Below, in pieces: positions 1 to 9,284 of a stretch of DNA of 64,000 bases. The position numbers and the translations under genes are program-made. The notes under the pieces were generated by a model. It was not told the DNA's origin. It saw only the letters and a program-made list of their open reading frames with translations, and did not search any database. Source of the stretch: Sporomusaceae bacterium FL31. Its GTDB lineage: Bacteria; Bacillota; Negativicutes; DSM-1736; Dendrosporobacteraceae. The stretch covers positions 124,001-188,000 of the forward strand of contig BIFV01000013.1 in the NCBI GenBank assembly GCA_003990955.1, read 5' to 3'. Position 1 is the first letter of the stretch, and every line of letters starts with the position of its first letter.

Positions 1-927
1 CGCTTTTCTTTTGGGATTGATGAGTTGCAGCGCGGTATGGAGTTTTCTATTGTGGCAATGGGGTTATTTGGTATTAGTGAGCTGTTAGATACTATGATTG
101 AACCGAACACAAAAAAGCAATTACAGCAGGTTCGGTTTCGTGAGTTATACCCCAATCCTGTAGAGTGGAGACGCTCTATAGCACCAATTTTTCGTGGCGG
201 TGCCATTGGGTTTTTGGCCGGTCTGCTTCCGGGTCCATCTGGGATCATTTCAAGTTTTGCATCCTATGCTGTCGAAAAAAAACGCAGTAAGAATCCAGAG
301 GAATTTGGTCAAGGGGCTATCGAGGGCGTTGCCGGTCCGGAAGCGGCCAATAATGCAGCTGCATCGGCAACGATGATTCCGTTATTGTCCTTAGGTCTTC
401 CTTTTTCTGCAGGCTCTGCTATTTTATTAAGCGGTTTTATGATTCATGGCATTGTTCCTGGCCCAACTTTAATTACTCAACATTCGGACTTGTTTTGGGG
501 CCTTATCGCCAGTATGTATATCGGCAATGTATTGTTATTGATTATTAACTTGCCGCTAGTGGGAATATTTGCATATTTGCTTAAAACACCCTTAAATATT
601 CTAATGCCCATTGTTTTAATGGTGACAATGACTGGTGCTTACTCTATCAACAATAGTATGTTTGATTTAGGTTTGTTACTGGGATTTGGCTTTCTGGGGT
701 TTTTTATGAAGCGTGCAGGTTATGAGCCCGCTCCCTTGATTATCGGTTTAATTTTAGGACCAACAGTGGAAACCGGATTAACTCAAAGTCTCATTATCGG
801 TAATGGCAATGTATATTCACTTTTTATGCGGCCTATTTCAGGAACTATCCTGGTCATTGGTATTCTGATTATTGTCTATAATTTAGTAAGTTGGGGGGGA
901 CGTGACAACAGTTGGCGGAAACTGTAG
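1..927 (+). CDS. tctA: Tripartite tricarboxylate transporter, large membrane subunit TctA (5' end outside window)
   Basis: The reading frame is open from base 1, so the gene begins upstream and only the last ~308 residues are here. They show the TctA pattern: long hydrophobic helices, a Gly/Pro-rich conserved loop (GFLAGLLPGPSGIISSF) and a second conserved stretch (EAANNAAASATMIPLLSLG). TctA is the ~500-residue integral membrane subunit of the TTT family, which imports carboxylates with a periplasmic-type binding protein (TctC) and a small membrane subunit (TctB). The matching TctC gene follows 59 bases downstream. TctB is not in the window and may lie upstream. The substrate cannot be told from sequence. 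Confidence 0.93.
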   Translation, partial: RFSFGIDELQRGMEFSIVAMGLFGISELLDTMIEPNTKKQLQQVRFRELYPNPVEWRRSIAPIFRGGAIGFLAGLLPGPSGIISSFASYAVEKKRSKNPEEFGQGAIEGVAGPEAANNAAASATMIPLLSLGLPFSAGSAILLSGFMIHGIVPGPTLITQHSDLFWGLIASMYIGNVLLLIINLPLVGIFAYLLKTPLNILMPIVLMVTMTGAYSINNSMFDLGLLLGFGFLGFFMKRAGYEPAPLIIGLILGPTVETGLTQSLIIGNGNVYSLFMRPISGTILVIGILIIVYNLVSWGGRDNSWRKL

Positions 928-986
928 TAACAGTTAGCATGTTGAACAAAGGATAATAACTATTAATAATCGGGAGGAATATTGCG

Positions 987-2006
987 ATGATAGTCAATAA
1001 GTCAGCCGTTATGTATTTGTTTATTTGTATATCAATCATGTTGCTCACTGTTGGTTGTGGCACGCAAGGCAAGCCGGCATCTACAGTAGAAAAGTACCCG
1101 ACAAAACCGATTACCATGATTGTACCGTATGCGGCTGGAGGCAGTGCCGATATGATGGCACGTGCTATGGAGAAAGTAGCGCAGAAGCATCTTGGCCAGC
1201 CTTTGGTTGTTACCAATATCGCGGGTGGTGCATCAACGATAGGTACGAATGAGCTTGCCGGGGCTAAAGCGGATGGTTATACCATCGGCTATGTTTCGAT
1301 GGGATCTTTCTTACAGCCTTTATATGGACAGACTCGCTACCATTATCCGACTGCTTTAGAACCACTTGTACAGGTTATGTCGACTCCCTCGGTTGCTGTA
1401 GTTTTGGCAAATCAGCCATGGGAAAGCATTGATGATTTGGTTCAATATGCTAAACAGCACCCAGGTGAAATAAAATATGGTCATTCTGGCTTAGGTTCGG
1501 GTAATCACGTGGCAGGGGAAATGTTTGCTAAAGAAGCCGGTATTGATATCGCCCAAGTTCCCTTTCGCGGGGAGTCTGAGGCTTTAGCTGCTGTGCTTGG
1601 TGGTCATGTTCAGTTAATGTTTACAAATCCGCCAACTATTAAGGAATATCTAAAGAGTGGTAAGGTCAAAGTATTGGCGGTTGCGGCTGATCAACGCATT
1701 AAAGATACTGGCTTTACAAATATACCTACCTTTAAGGAATCTGGGCTGTCTGTGGTTTATCATGCATGGCATGCTCTAGGCGCCCCTAAAGGGCTTCCGG
1801 CCGAAATACGAAATCAGCTTGTTGATGATTTATCCAGAATGATCAACGACCCGGAATTTAAAAAGAATATGGAAGATTTAGGAATGACTGTAGAGTATCT
1901 TGGACCTCAGGAATTTGAGAAAAAGTGGATTGAAGATAATGCTCGTCTAACTAAAGTCATTAAGGATACTGGTATTGCTGAGAAGATCGCAGCTCAAAAA
2001 AAATAA
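987..2006 (+). CDS. tctC: TTT transporter solute-binding lipoprotein (TctC/Bug family)
   Basis: The 339-residue protein has an N-terminal hydrophobic signal ending in a lipobox (LTVGC, Cys24), so it is probably a membrane-anchored lipoprotein. The mature part carries Bug/TctC hallmarks: YPTKPITMIVPYAAGG near residue 37, a GHVQLMFTNPP-like segment in the middle and a C-terminal helix rich in charged residues. Length is usual for the family. A good ribosome site (cgggaggaat) precedes the ATG. It lies just after tctA, so it should deliver a carboxylate-like ligand to that permease. Order tctA-tctC is less common than tctC-tctB-tctA. Confidence 0.93.
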   Translation: MIVNKSAVMYLFICISIMLLTVGCGTQGKPASTVEKYPTKPITMIVPYAAGGSADMMARAMEKVAQKHLGQPLVVTNIAGGASTIGTNELAGAKADGYTIGYVSMGSFLQPLYGQTRYHYPTALEPLVQVMSTPSVAVVLANQPWESIDDLVQYAKQHPGEIKYGHSGLGSGNHVAGEMFAKEAGIDIAQVPFRGESEALAAVLGGHVQLMFTNPPTIKEYLKSGKVKVLAVAADQRIKDTGFTNIPTFKESGLSVVYHAWHALGAPKGLPAEIRNQLVDDLSRMINDPEFKKNMEDLGMTVEYLGPQEFEKKWIEDNARLTKVIKDTGIAEKIAAQKK

Positions 2007-2033
2007 CGGCTAATTGCGGAAAGGAAAATAAGA

Positions 2034-2852
2034 ATGGCGGTTAATCTGCATTTGGATACCAAGGACTTAGCTGAGAAGTATGACGCGAGCAGCCAATCGC
2101 AGTTCAATGATGGATGCGTTCTCCTTGAGAAATTGGATCTAAAGTCAGGATATTCAGTCTTGGATATTGGCTGCGGAACGGGAAGCTTAGCTCCAAAGGT
2201 AATTGAATCAATTGGCAATGATGGACAGTATATTGGTATTGATCCGTTGATTGAACGGATTGCTATAGCCAATCAAAAGCATATGAGTGCAAATGCAGTA
2301 TTTAAACAGGGAATTGCCGAGAATCTCAGTTTTCTCGCAGATAACACAGTAGACATTGTTTATATGAATTGGGTTTTTCATTGGATAGCGGATAAAAAAA
2401 ATGTTATCCAGGAAATCAACCGAGTTTTGAAACCAAATGGGAAATTTGGCATTACGATACCCTGCAAAGAACTGCATAGCATAATCGGCTTGACGGGCAT
2501 TACTGATAAAGTACTTAAGCGAGATCCCTACAAAAGCTTTGTCCGTCAAGAAAGCAGTACTCAAAAACAATATAACCTGACAACCGCTGACTGGATTAAT
2601 CTGTTTATTGAAGAAACATTGATCATTAAGGAAATTCATGTGCAGGTTAGCAGCAGGGTTTTTCAGAATGCTACTGAGATTACACAGTTTATGACAGCAA
2701 GCTTCTTTGGTAATTATTTAAATCATGTCCCTGACGACCTGCGCGAACAGGCAATTACTGATATTGAAGCTGAGTTTGAATCCTACCGCACTGTTGAGGG
2801 ATTGAAATTTGATTATTATCCTTTATATGCTGTGGTTCAGAAACAGAAATAA
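2034..2852 (+). CDS. Class I SAM-dependent methyltransferase
   Basis: The 272-residue protein has the SAM-binding motif I (VLDIGCGTGSL, about residues 42-52), an acidic motif II region (YIGIDP) and a motif near residue 103 (VDIVYMNWVFHW) followed by a conserved ...INRVLKPNGKFGITIP strand/helix. This is the Methyltransf_11/25 fold used by many small-molecule methyltransferases. It starts 27 bases after tctC and could be in the same transcript, but nothing links it to transport. Substrate unknown. A strong hairpin terminator follows the stop. Confidence 0.85.
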   Translation: MAVNLHLDTKDLAEKYDASSQSQFNDGCVLLEKLDLKSGYSVLDIGCGTGSLAPKVIESIGNDGQYIGIDPLIERIAIANQKHMSANAVFKQGIAENLSFLADNTVDIVYMNWVFHWIADKKNVIQEINRVLKPNGKFGITIPCKELHSIIGLTGITDKVLKRDPYKSFVRQESSTQKQYNLTTADWINLFIEETLIIKEIHVQVSSRVFQNATEITQFMTASFFGNYLNHVPDDLREQAITDIEAEFESYRTVEGLKFDYYPLYAVVQKQK

Positions 2853-2896
2853 ATCAATAAAAGCAGCGAGAGCATCGCTGCTTTTATTGATTTATT
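2848..2896 (+). terminator. Perfect hairpin terminator after the methyltransferase
   Basis: Two 22-base arms (2848-2869 and 2875-2896) are exact inverted repeats around a 5-base loop. The 3' arm is T-rich on the + strand. It separates the tct/methyltransferase unit from the oxidoreductase genes. Confidence 0.85.
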
Positions 2897-3008
2897 AGGT
2901 ATAACAAGTTTTGTAAAATCTATATTAAAAGAAGGTCTATTAAAAAGAATGTAGAAAAGATTTACTTATTAATAATCATTACGGCATAAAACAGAACGGA
3001 GGATGTAT

Positions 3009-4766
3009 ATGTGGCGAAAACCTTTTACAGTCATGTTTGGCGGTCAAGCAGGGTATGGCATCATGAGCGCCGGTGCTCTTGTTGCTAAGGCAGGAGCACG
3101 CAATGGGCTTTGGGCATTTGTTGTCAATGAGTATCCGTCCTTAATTAAAGGGGGGCTTAATACTTGTATTGTGAGCTTTGATGCCAATCCGGTCAAAGCT
3201 TACGAAGAACGGCTTGATTTTTTATGTGCTTTATCGCAGGAAGCCTTGGATCAAAATTATAATAAACTTGACCGCGGTGCGGCAGTGTTATACGACAGTG
3301 ACGCAGTTAAACCAGATAGAGATAAAGTACCACAAGCTGTAACCTTATATCCAGTTAAGCTCATTGGTTCTCTTAGTGGTGAAACTGCCAAGGTCATGGC
3401 AAATAGTGCTATGTTAGGCGCTTTTTGTGCACTATCGGGTTTTCCAATAGAGAAAATTGCTGATATCATGAAGACTGGTTTTATAAAAGCAAAAGTTTTG
3501 CAGCAAAATTTAACCTTACTTTACCAAACATTTGATCAGACTCGCAGCCTTTTTGCGGAGGAAAAAACTTTCCCGCTGTCATTTCAGGCTGATGGCAACA
3601 GAAAGATGCTTTTGAACGGTAATGATGCGATTGCCATGGGGGCAATTAAAGCCGGTGTTAAATTTGCTGCCGGTTATCCAATGACTCCTGGATCAAGTGT
3701 GCTGACTTATTTAGCGGATCATGCAGTCGAATATGGCTTGGTTTTTAAACAAGCCGAGGATGAAATTGCAGCAGTCAATATGCTGATTGGGGCCGGGTTT
3801 GCTGGTGTGCGGGCTCTAGGGTCAACCAGTGGCGGCGGCTTTGCCCTGATGACTGAAGCCTTGGGCTTTGCTGCACAGGCAGAGGTTCCGCTGGTTATTG
3901 TCAATGCGCAGCGCGGTGGTCCTAGTACTGGGCTGCCTACTCGTACTGCACAAGCTGACTTAAACTTTGTTGTGCATGCATCACAGGGTGAATTTCCACG
4001 CATTGTTATGGCGCCAGGAGATGTTGAAGAATGTTTTTTTGAAACTTTTCAATTGTTTAATCTAGTTGAAAAGTTTCAGGTTCCGGGTATTATTTTGACA
4101 GATAAATATTTGGCTGACTCTAGTATTGTCCATCCATATTTTGAGGATGGAGATCTTCGTGTTGACCGGGGCGCATTGGTTGACGAATCATGGCTCAACG
4201 ACAATCAGCCCTATTTGCGTTATCGAGCTGCTGAGGATGGAGTCTCGCCTCGAGCCATTCCGGGTCAAATGAAGGGACGTCATATTGCAACCAGCTACAC
4301 ACATGGTGAAGATGGCTTCTATAGTTCCGGCAATCGCGAATATGCGGCTCAAGAGCCTGAAATAACAGCTGCCGGTCTTGATAAGCTGTTTGCTAAAGTG
4401 CCTGGAATCTTACAGGAAATCCAAGGTGTTAAGCTTCATGGCCCACAAGCCGCTGAGCTTACAATCATTGGCTGGGGATCAAGCAAAGGAGCCATTCTAG
4501 AGGCAATAACCGCAGTCAACCAGACTGGAAGGACTGTGAATTTTTTGCAAGTTCTGTATCTATCTCCTTTTCCGGCAGAAGCTGTGCAGGCTGTTCTGCA
4601 AGGCAGCAAGAGAACCTTGCTGATTGAAGGCAATAAAACGGGACAATTAGGTGCAATGATTCGGACCTATACTGGTTTATCCATGGAAGAAGTCTATTTA
4701 AAATATGATTCACGCCCGTTTACGCCGGCATTAATTATTGAGAAAATAAAGGAGGTACTACTCTAA
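3009..4766 (+). CDS. 2-oxoacid:acceptor oxidoreductase, fused gamma-alpha subunit
   Basis: The protein (585 residues from the ATG at 3009) joins a gamma domain (first ~180 residues, GGQAGYGIMSAG and a NEYPSLIKGG segment) to an alpha domain (from ~195, GNDAIAMGAIKAG, AAGYPMTPGSS, and the PLVIVNAQRGGPSTGLPT signature). This is the KorA/OorA type that oxidises 2-oxoacids with CoA and passes electrons to ferredoxin. I prefer the ATG at 3009 over 3003 because GGAGG at 2998-3002 would abut the first ATG with no spacer. The beta subunit overlaps the stop. No delta-type ferredoxin subunit is present; CooF or a free ferredoxin may accept electrons. The 2-oxoacid is not predictable. Confidence 0.93.
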   Translation: MWRKPFTVMFGGQAGYGIMSAGALVAKAGARNGLWAFVVNEYPSLIKGGLNTCIVSFDANPVKAYEERLDFLCALSQEALDQNYNKLDRGAAVLYDSDAVKPDRDKVPQAVTLYPVKLIGSLSGETAKVMANSAMLGAFCALSGFPIEKIADIMKTGFIKAKVLQQNLTLLYQTFDQTRSLFAEEKTFPLSFQADGNRKMLLNGNDAIAMGAIKAGVKFAAGYPMTPGSSVLTYLADHAVEYGLVFKQAEDEIAAVNMLIGAGFAGVRALGSTSGGGFALMTEALGFAAQAEVPLVIVNAQRGGPSTGLPTRTAQADLNFVVHASQGEFPRIVMAPGDVEECFFETFQLFNLVEKFQVPGIILTDKYLADSSIVHPYFEDGDLRVDRGALVDESWLNDNQPYLRYRAAEDGVSPRAIPGQMKGRHIATSYTHGEDGFYSSGNREYAAQEPEITAAGLDKLFAKVPGILQEIQGVKLHGPQAAELTIIGWGSSKGAILEAITAVNQTGRTVNFLQVLYLSPFPAEAVQAVLQGSKRTLLIEGNKTGQLGAMIRTYTGLSMEEVYLKYDSRPFTPALIIEKIKEVLL

Positions 4767-5620
4767 TGGAAGATTTAAAAAATTCGTATGTACCTACCTG
4801 GTGTATTGGCTGCGGCAATTATGGCATATGGAACGCTTGGAAAAAAGCCTTTATGTCACTAAACTTGGATCCAGAGCAAACAGCTCTGGTAACCGGTATT
4901 GGCTGCTCAAGTAAAATTGCCCAATATCTAAATACATACCGGATTGAGACATTGCATGGTCGATCGCTGCCGGTAGCGACTGGAGTTAAGCTGGCTAATC
5001 ATCAATTGACTGTAATTGCTGAAGGCGGCGATGGAGATGGAATGGGGCTGGGAATCGGCCATTTTATTCACACTGCAAGACGAAATCTCGATATTACTTA
5101 TCTGATTCATAACAATCAGATCTACGGTCTTACTAAAGGACAGTCTTCGCCTACTAGTGACCTAGGAATCGTTACAAAATTTACTCCTCCACCCCGGGGG
5201 AATGTTGAGCAGCCAATCAACATTGTTCAAACAGCCTTGCAAGCCGGAGCTTCTTTTGTTGCTCGTTCCACAGCGGCTGATCCCAAGCTGGCTGAGATTA
5301 TTGCTCAAGCAATAAAACATAAAGGTTTCTCAGTGATTGATATTTTGCAGCCCTGTGTTTCCTTTAACCATGTAAACACCTATAAGTGGTATCAAGAACG
5401 TGTTTATGCGGTTTCCGAGCTATCTGACTATGATCCAACTGATTATACCAAAGCCACGGCTGTTGCTGCGCAATGGGGAGATAAAATTCCTACAGGGGTG
5501 ATTTACGCTGCCGAACGAATGACTTACGAATCTTCGCTGCCGCAATTGGCTGTTCAAACACTTTCAATTCAAAGTATCGAGGCTATTATCGTGACACCAC
5601 TGATGGATGAGTTAGCGTAA
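4766..5620 (+). CDS. 2-oxoacid:acceptor oxidoreductase, beta (TPP-binding) subunit
   Basis: The 284-residue protein carries the beta-subunit cluster motif CIGCGNYGIW near residue 14 and the thiamine diphosphate motif GDGDGMGLGIGH followed by NNQIYGLTKGQ about 30 residues later. Further Cys residues match the 4Fe-4S ligands of the family. The ATG overlaps the last base of the alpha gene's TAA, implying translational coupling and a heterodimer. It catalyses decarboxylation of the 2-oxoacid, with the alpha/gamma chain binding CoA and relaying electrons. A hairpin terminator follows. Confidence 0.94.
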   Translation: MEDLKNSYVPTWCIGCGNYGIWNAWKKAFMSLNLDPEQTALVTGIGCSSKIAQYLNTYRIETLHGRSLPVATGVKLANHQLTVIAEGGDGDGMGLGIGHFIHTARRNLDITYLIHNNQIYGLTKGQSSPTSDLGIVTKFTPPPRGNVEQPINIVQTALQAGASFVARSTAADPKLAEIIAQAIKHKGFSVIDILQPCVSFNHVNTYKWYQERVYAVSELSDYDPTDYTKATAVAAQWGDKIPTGVIYAAERMTYESSLPQLAVQTLSIQSIEAIIVTPLMDELA

Positions 5621-5665
5621 GTTTAACCTATAGAAAGGGCATTTTGCCTAATTAAATGAATGGCG

Positions 5666-5704
5666 ATAAAAGGCAATCCGAGAATCGGATTGCCTTTTAT
5701 TGTT
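5666..5704 (+). terminator. Hairpin terminator after the oxidoreductase genes
   Basis: Exact 16-base arms at 5666-5681 and 5685-5700 with a 3-base loop, followed by a T-rich tract. It isolates the oxidoreductase pair from the coo genes. Confidence 0.85.
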
Positions 5705-5781
5705 AAATGATTGTAAATACCAAGATACTTTGGAGATAGTTAGAAGATTGTTAACACAATATTTTATCCAAGTGGCGATTC

Positions 5782-5824
5782 TGTCAGCTAAATGACAGCT
5801 TTGTTGGATTAAAATTGTTAGAAT
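5782..5824 (+). promoter_or_regulatory. CooA-type operator and class II promoter for cooFSC
   Basis: TGTCA-N6-TGACA lies at 5782-5797 inside a longer palindrome (CTGTCA...TGACAG, 5781-5798). This is the CRP/CooA half-site arrangement known from Rhodospirillum rubrum (TGTCA-N6-CGACA type). A -10 hexamer TAGAAT sits at 5819-5824; if transcription begins seven bases on at 5831, the operator centre (5789.5) is at -41.5, the classic position for an activator that replaces the -35 element. No good -35 is present. CO-dependent activation by the CooA encoded downstream is the inference. Confidence 0.85.
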
Positions 5825-5908
5825 AGTTAAAAAGGTAACGACGCCTAAGGATTTATTGTCAATCATTTGATCTAAATTTGAGTAACTTTGTTAAAGGGAG
5901 GGCTTGTA

Positions 5909-6421
5909 ATGACAACCAGTGAAAATCGGTTTGTTCACGTGGATTCCAGTAAATGCTTGGGTTGTAGAAGCTGTGAAATTGCTTGCGGGTTAAGTCACCA
6001 AGATCTTGATTTGTTTAGCGCCGCCTTGCATGGACATAAACTCGAACCACGAATTGTAGTTAAGCACTCAGAACAAGGTCCTATTACCGTACAGTGTCGT
6101 CACTGTGAGGATGCCCCTTGTGTACAGGTATGTCCAGTTAATGCCTTATATCATCAAGCAGGCATGGTGACGTTAAGTGAAGAGACCTGTATCGGATGCC
6201 GGTTGTGCTCAAAAGCCTGTCCTTTTGGTGCTATTCGAGTGCGTGTAAAGTCACAGCTTGAAGGGGGAAAAGCAGTTAACAAGGCCAAAGCCCTTAAGTG
6301 TGATCTGTGTATTAGCCGGATTGGAGCAGTCAGTGAAGAAGCCTGTGCTTGTATTCAGTCTTGTCCGGTGAAAGCCATGAAGTTAATTACTGCAGCAGAA
6401 TATCAGCATAAGATTTGCTAA
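5909..6421 (+). CDS. cooF: CO dehydrogenase electron-transfer iron-sulfur protein CooF
   Basis: The 170-residue protein has four ferredoxin-type cysteine groups: CLGCRSCEIAC, CRHCEDAPCVQVCP, CIGCRLCSKACP and a last one with CDLC...CIQSCP, as expected for CooF-like proteins with four 4Fe-4S clusters. It takes electrons from CooS and passes them to a partner. I place the start at ATG 5909 because the ribosome site (aagggaggg) lies between an upstream TTG at 5888 and this ATG. It is the first gene of the CooA-controlled operon. No CO-induced hydrogenase genes are in the window, so the final acceptor is unknown. Confidence 0.93.
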   Translation: MTTSENRFVHVDSSKCLGCRSCEIACGLSHQDLDLFSAALHGHKLEPRIVVKHSEQGPITVQCRHCEDAPCVQVCPVNALYHQAGMVTLSEETCIGCRLCSKACPFGAIRVRVKSQLEGGKAVNKAKALKCDLCISRIGAVSEEACACIQSCPVKAMKLITAAEYQHKIC

Positions 6422-6457
6422 CTGGGAAAGCATCAAAAAATAGGGGAGGAAAGACTT

Positions 6458-8365
6458 ATGAATAAAAATCAATCCTGTGAGCCTTGTGCGAATGAAATGC
6501 TGACATTGGCAAGAACCAATAAATTTGAAACAGTATGGGATCGTTACGAGCAGCAATTGCCGCAGTGCGGCTTTGGATTGCTTGGAGTTTGTTGTCGGCT
6601 TTGCTGGAAGGGACCGTGCCGGGTTAATCCCGTTGGCGATGGACCTGACCAAGGTGTGTGTGGTGCTGACGTTCATACTATTGTTGCACGAAATCTCATC
6701 AGAGGCATTGCTGCCGGTACTGCAGCTCACTCCGATCATGGTCGCCACATTGCCAAAACATTATTAGAAATGAGCGAAGGGCATGCTCCTGACTATATCA
6801 TTAAAGATCAAGAAAAACTTCATGGTATTGCGGCCAGATTAAATATTTCTCTTGATGGGAAAGAGCATAACCAGCTTTTGCGCGAGATAGCCTTGAAGTC
6901 ATTAGAGGATTTCTCACGTCAAGACGAGAAGATACCCTGTGCTTGGCTGGAATCCACAATTCCAGAAGTCCGTCTTGCTAAATTGACTGCTTTAGGTGTA
7001 GCACCACATAATATCGATGCCTCCATAGCTGACATCATGGCTCGTACCCATGTAGGAACTGATGCCGATCCGGCAAACTTATTGCTGGCAGGCTTGCGGG
7101 GATCGTTGGCTGATTATACCGGAATGTATTTGGCTACTGAATTGTCAGATGCTCTCTTTGGTACTCCTGAGCCTGTTGTGACATCAGCTAATCTAGGCGT
7201 TATCAAAGCGAATTGTGTTAATATTGCCGTGAATGGCCATAATCCGTTATTAAGTGAATTTGTTTGTGATATGGCGGCTGAATTAAATGACGAGGCCATT
7301 CAAGCTGGTGCTGACGGCGGAATTAATGTTGTTGGTGTTTGCTGTACTGGGAATGAAGTTCTAATGCGGCGTGGTATTCCGCTTGCCACAAATTATCTTT
7401 CGCAGGAATTGCCTATTTTAACGGGTGCTCTTGATGCCATTGTGGTTGATGTGCAATGTATCATGCCTTCATTAGGAAAGCTTAGCGAGTGCTTCCACAC
7501 TAAGCTTATTACAACAATGAGCAGCTGTAAAATCCCTGGGGCCACTCATATCGAGTTTCAGACTCAGACAGCCAAGGAAAGCTCCAGGGAAATTATCCGC
7601 CTAGCTATTGCGGCTTATAAACGGCGTGATCATGATAAAGTAAACATTCCTCAGCACAGCAGTACTGTGATCGGGGGTTTTAGTGCCGAGGCTGTCGTTG
7701 GAGCGCTTAGTAAATTAGATGCGAATGATCCGCTAAAGCCACTTCTAGATAATATTGTAAACGGAAATATCCAGGGAGTGGCCTTATTTGCGGGCTGTAA
7801 TACGCCTAAAGTTCCTCAGGATCAAGCCTATCTGACTATTGCCAAAGAGTTAGCAAAGCGCAATGTGCTTTTATTGGCTACAGGCTGTGGTGCTGGTGCG
7901 TTTGCAAAAGCAGGCATGATGACCATGGAGGCCACTGAAGAATTTGCCGGGGACTCATTAAAAGCCGTGCTGAGAGCTATTGGTGAGGCCGCCGGACTTA
8001 ACGGTCCGCTGCCACTCGTGCTGCATATGGGTTCCTGTGTGGACAATACCCGGGCTGTTTCATTGGCTGTTGCACTTGCCAACAAAATTGGTGTTGATTT
8101 GGATCAATTGCCAGTGGTTGCGTCAGCACCAGAGTGCATGTCGGAAAAAGCACTGGCTATTGGTACTTGGGCCGTTTCATTAGGATTTCCAACTCATTTG
8201 GGAGTCATTCCACAGGTAATGGGGTCTTCTGTAGTGGTTGATGTACTGACAGAAAAAACAAAAGATCTAACTGGCGGTTATTTTATTGTTGAAACCGATC
8301 CGCAGGCAGCAGCACAAAAAATATATACTGCAATCCAAGAAAGAAGACAGCTTTTAGGGATATAA
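6458..8365 (+). CDS. cooS: Ni-dependent carbon monoxide dehydrogenase catalytic subunit CooS
   Basis: The 635-residue length is right for CooS, which oxidises CO to CO2 at a Ni-4Fe-5S C-cluster. The C-cluster ligands are all visible: His261, Cys295, Cys334, Cys447, Cys477 and Cys527, almost the numbering of Carboxydothermus CooS-II. The N-terminal D- and B-cluster cysteines (CCRLCWKGPC, GVCGAD) are present, as is the Lys-containing SEKA segment. It sits between cooF and cooC, 36 and 51 bases away. No acsA/acsB acetyl-CoA synthase genes are here, so this is a monofunctional CODH for energy or redox use. Confidence 0.97.
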   Translation: MNKNQSCEPCANEMLTLARTNKFETVWDRYEQQLPQCGFGLLGVCCRLCWKGPCRVNPVGDGPDQGVCGADVHTIVARNLIRGIAAGTAAHSDHGRHIAKTLLEMSEGHAPDYIIKDQEKLHGIAARLNISLDGKEHNQLLREIALKSLEDFSRQDEKIPCAWLESTIPEVRLAKLTALGVAPHNIDASIADIMARTHVGTDADPANLLLAGLRGSLADYTGMYLATELSDALFGTPEPVVTSANLGVIKANCVNIAVNGHNPLLSEFVCDMAAELNDEAIQAGADGGINVVGVCCTGNEVLMRRGIPLATNYLSQELPILTGALDAIVVDVQCIMPSLGKLSECFHTKLITTMSSCKIPGATHIEFQTQTAKESSREIIRLAIAAYKRRDHDKVNIPQHSSTVIGGFSAEAVVGALSKLDANDPLKPLLDNIVNGNIQGVALFAGCNTPKVPQDQAYLTIAKELAKRNVLLLATGCGAGAFAKAGMMTMEATEEFAGDSLKAVLRAIGEAAGLNGPLPLVLHMGSCVDNTRAVSLAVALANKIGVDLDQLPVVASAPECMSEKALAIGTWAVSLGFPTHLGVIPQVMGSSVVVDVLTEKTKDLTGGYFIVETDPQAAAQKIYTAIQERRQLLGI

Positions 8366-8416
8366 TAAACTTGGCATGTTGATGCAAGGTGCTGGATAGT
8401 ATTAGGAGGAGTTTTT

Positions 8417-9199
8417 ATGAAAATAGCCGTGAGTGGCAAAGGCGGCGTTGGTAAAACTACATTGGCAGGTACATTAGCCCGCTTATTTGCCAAAGAAGGA
8501 TATGCTGTCTTGGCTGTTGATGCCGATCCTGATGCTAATCTTGCAGCAGCGGTTGGTATTCCTGAAAAAATTCAGGCCAATATTACTCCATTGGCAAAAA
8601 TGAAAGAGTTAGCTCAGGAACGTACCGGTTCTGATGGCGCATACGGTTCACTGTTTATACTAAACCCAAAGGTCGATGATCTACCGGAAGCCCTTTGGGT
8701 AGAATATCAAGGTGTTAAGTTATTGACCATGGGAACTGTAGATAAAGGCGGCAGTGGCTGCGTTTGCTCGGAAAATACCTTGATTCGAAGATTAATGCAG
8801 AATTTATTGGTTAGCAGGGACGAAGTTGTTATTATGGATATGGAAGCTGGTGTAGAGCATCTGGGACGTGGTACTGCCGAGTATGTCGATGCACTCATTG
8901 TCGTTGTTGAGCCAGGCCGGCGCAGTATTCAAACAGCTCGCCAAATTCGTGATCTTGCTCGGGATATCTTAATTAAAAATGTTTTTGTAGTGGCAAGTAA
9001 GGTTCGTTCTGCTGCTGATGTTGAATTTATCAGAGAAAATCTAGCTGATTTTTGTTTGCTGGGATCCATCTCTTTTCAAGCTTCACTGATCGAGGCTGAT
9101 GTCAATGGGCTGGCTTCGTTTGAAGTTGGCGGCGAATTTTTGGCTGAGATACAAGCAATAAAAAATAAACTTCTGGCGGAATTACCGGATAAAACTTAA
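8417..9199 (+). CDS. cooC: CO dehydrogenase nickel-insertion ATPase CooC
   Basis: The 260-residue P-loop protein has the deviant Walker A motif GKGGVGKTT (residues 7-15), a switch region DADPDANLAAA, a Cys-x-Cys pair (Cys115, Cys117, in GCVCSENTL) that in CooC1 binds metal at the dimer interface, and IMDMEAGVEHLGRGT as Walker B/switch II. It is a MinD-type ATPase that loads nickel into the CooS C-cluster. A strong ribosome site (aggagg) precedes the ATG. Position after cooS supports co-expression. Confidence 0.95.
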   Translation: MKIAVSGKGGVGKTTLAGTLARLFAKEGYAVLAVDADPDANLAAAVGIPEKIQANITPLAKMKELAQERTGSDGAYGSLFILNPKVDDLPEALWVEYQGVKLLTMGTVDKGGSGCVCSENTLIRRLMQNLLVSRDEVVIMDMEAGVEHLGRGTAEYVDALIVVVEPGRRSIQTARQIRDLARDILIKNVFVVASKVRSAADVEFIRENLADFCLLGSISFQASLIEADVNGLASFEVGGEFLAEIQAIKNKLLAELPDKT

Positions 9200-9227
9200 G
9201 GTGATGCAGAAGCGAATCTAATATGAT

Positions 9228-9257
9228 TCGAGGCAGTGTTTTGGAGCGCTGCCTCGA
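9228..9257 (+). other. Hairpin in the cooC-cooA gap
   Basis: Arms 9228-9236 and 9249-9257 are exact inverted repeats (9 bp, extendable by a wobble and one more pair). No T-run follows, so it is more likely an mRNA stability or processing element than a terminator. Confidence 0.5.
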
Positions 9258-9284
9258 GTCGGCACGTACAGGGGAGGTAGCCTT

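Noticed and set aside
3719..4003. Long minus-strand frame inside the oxidoreductase alpha gene
   Set aside because: Shadow of a strongly conserved coding frame on the plus strand; no ribosome site.
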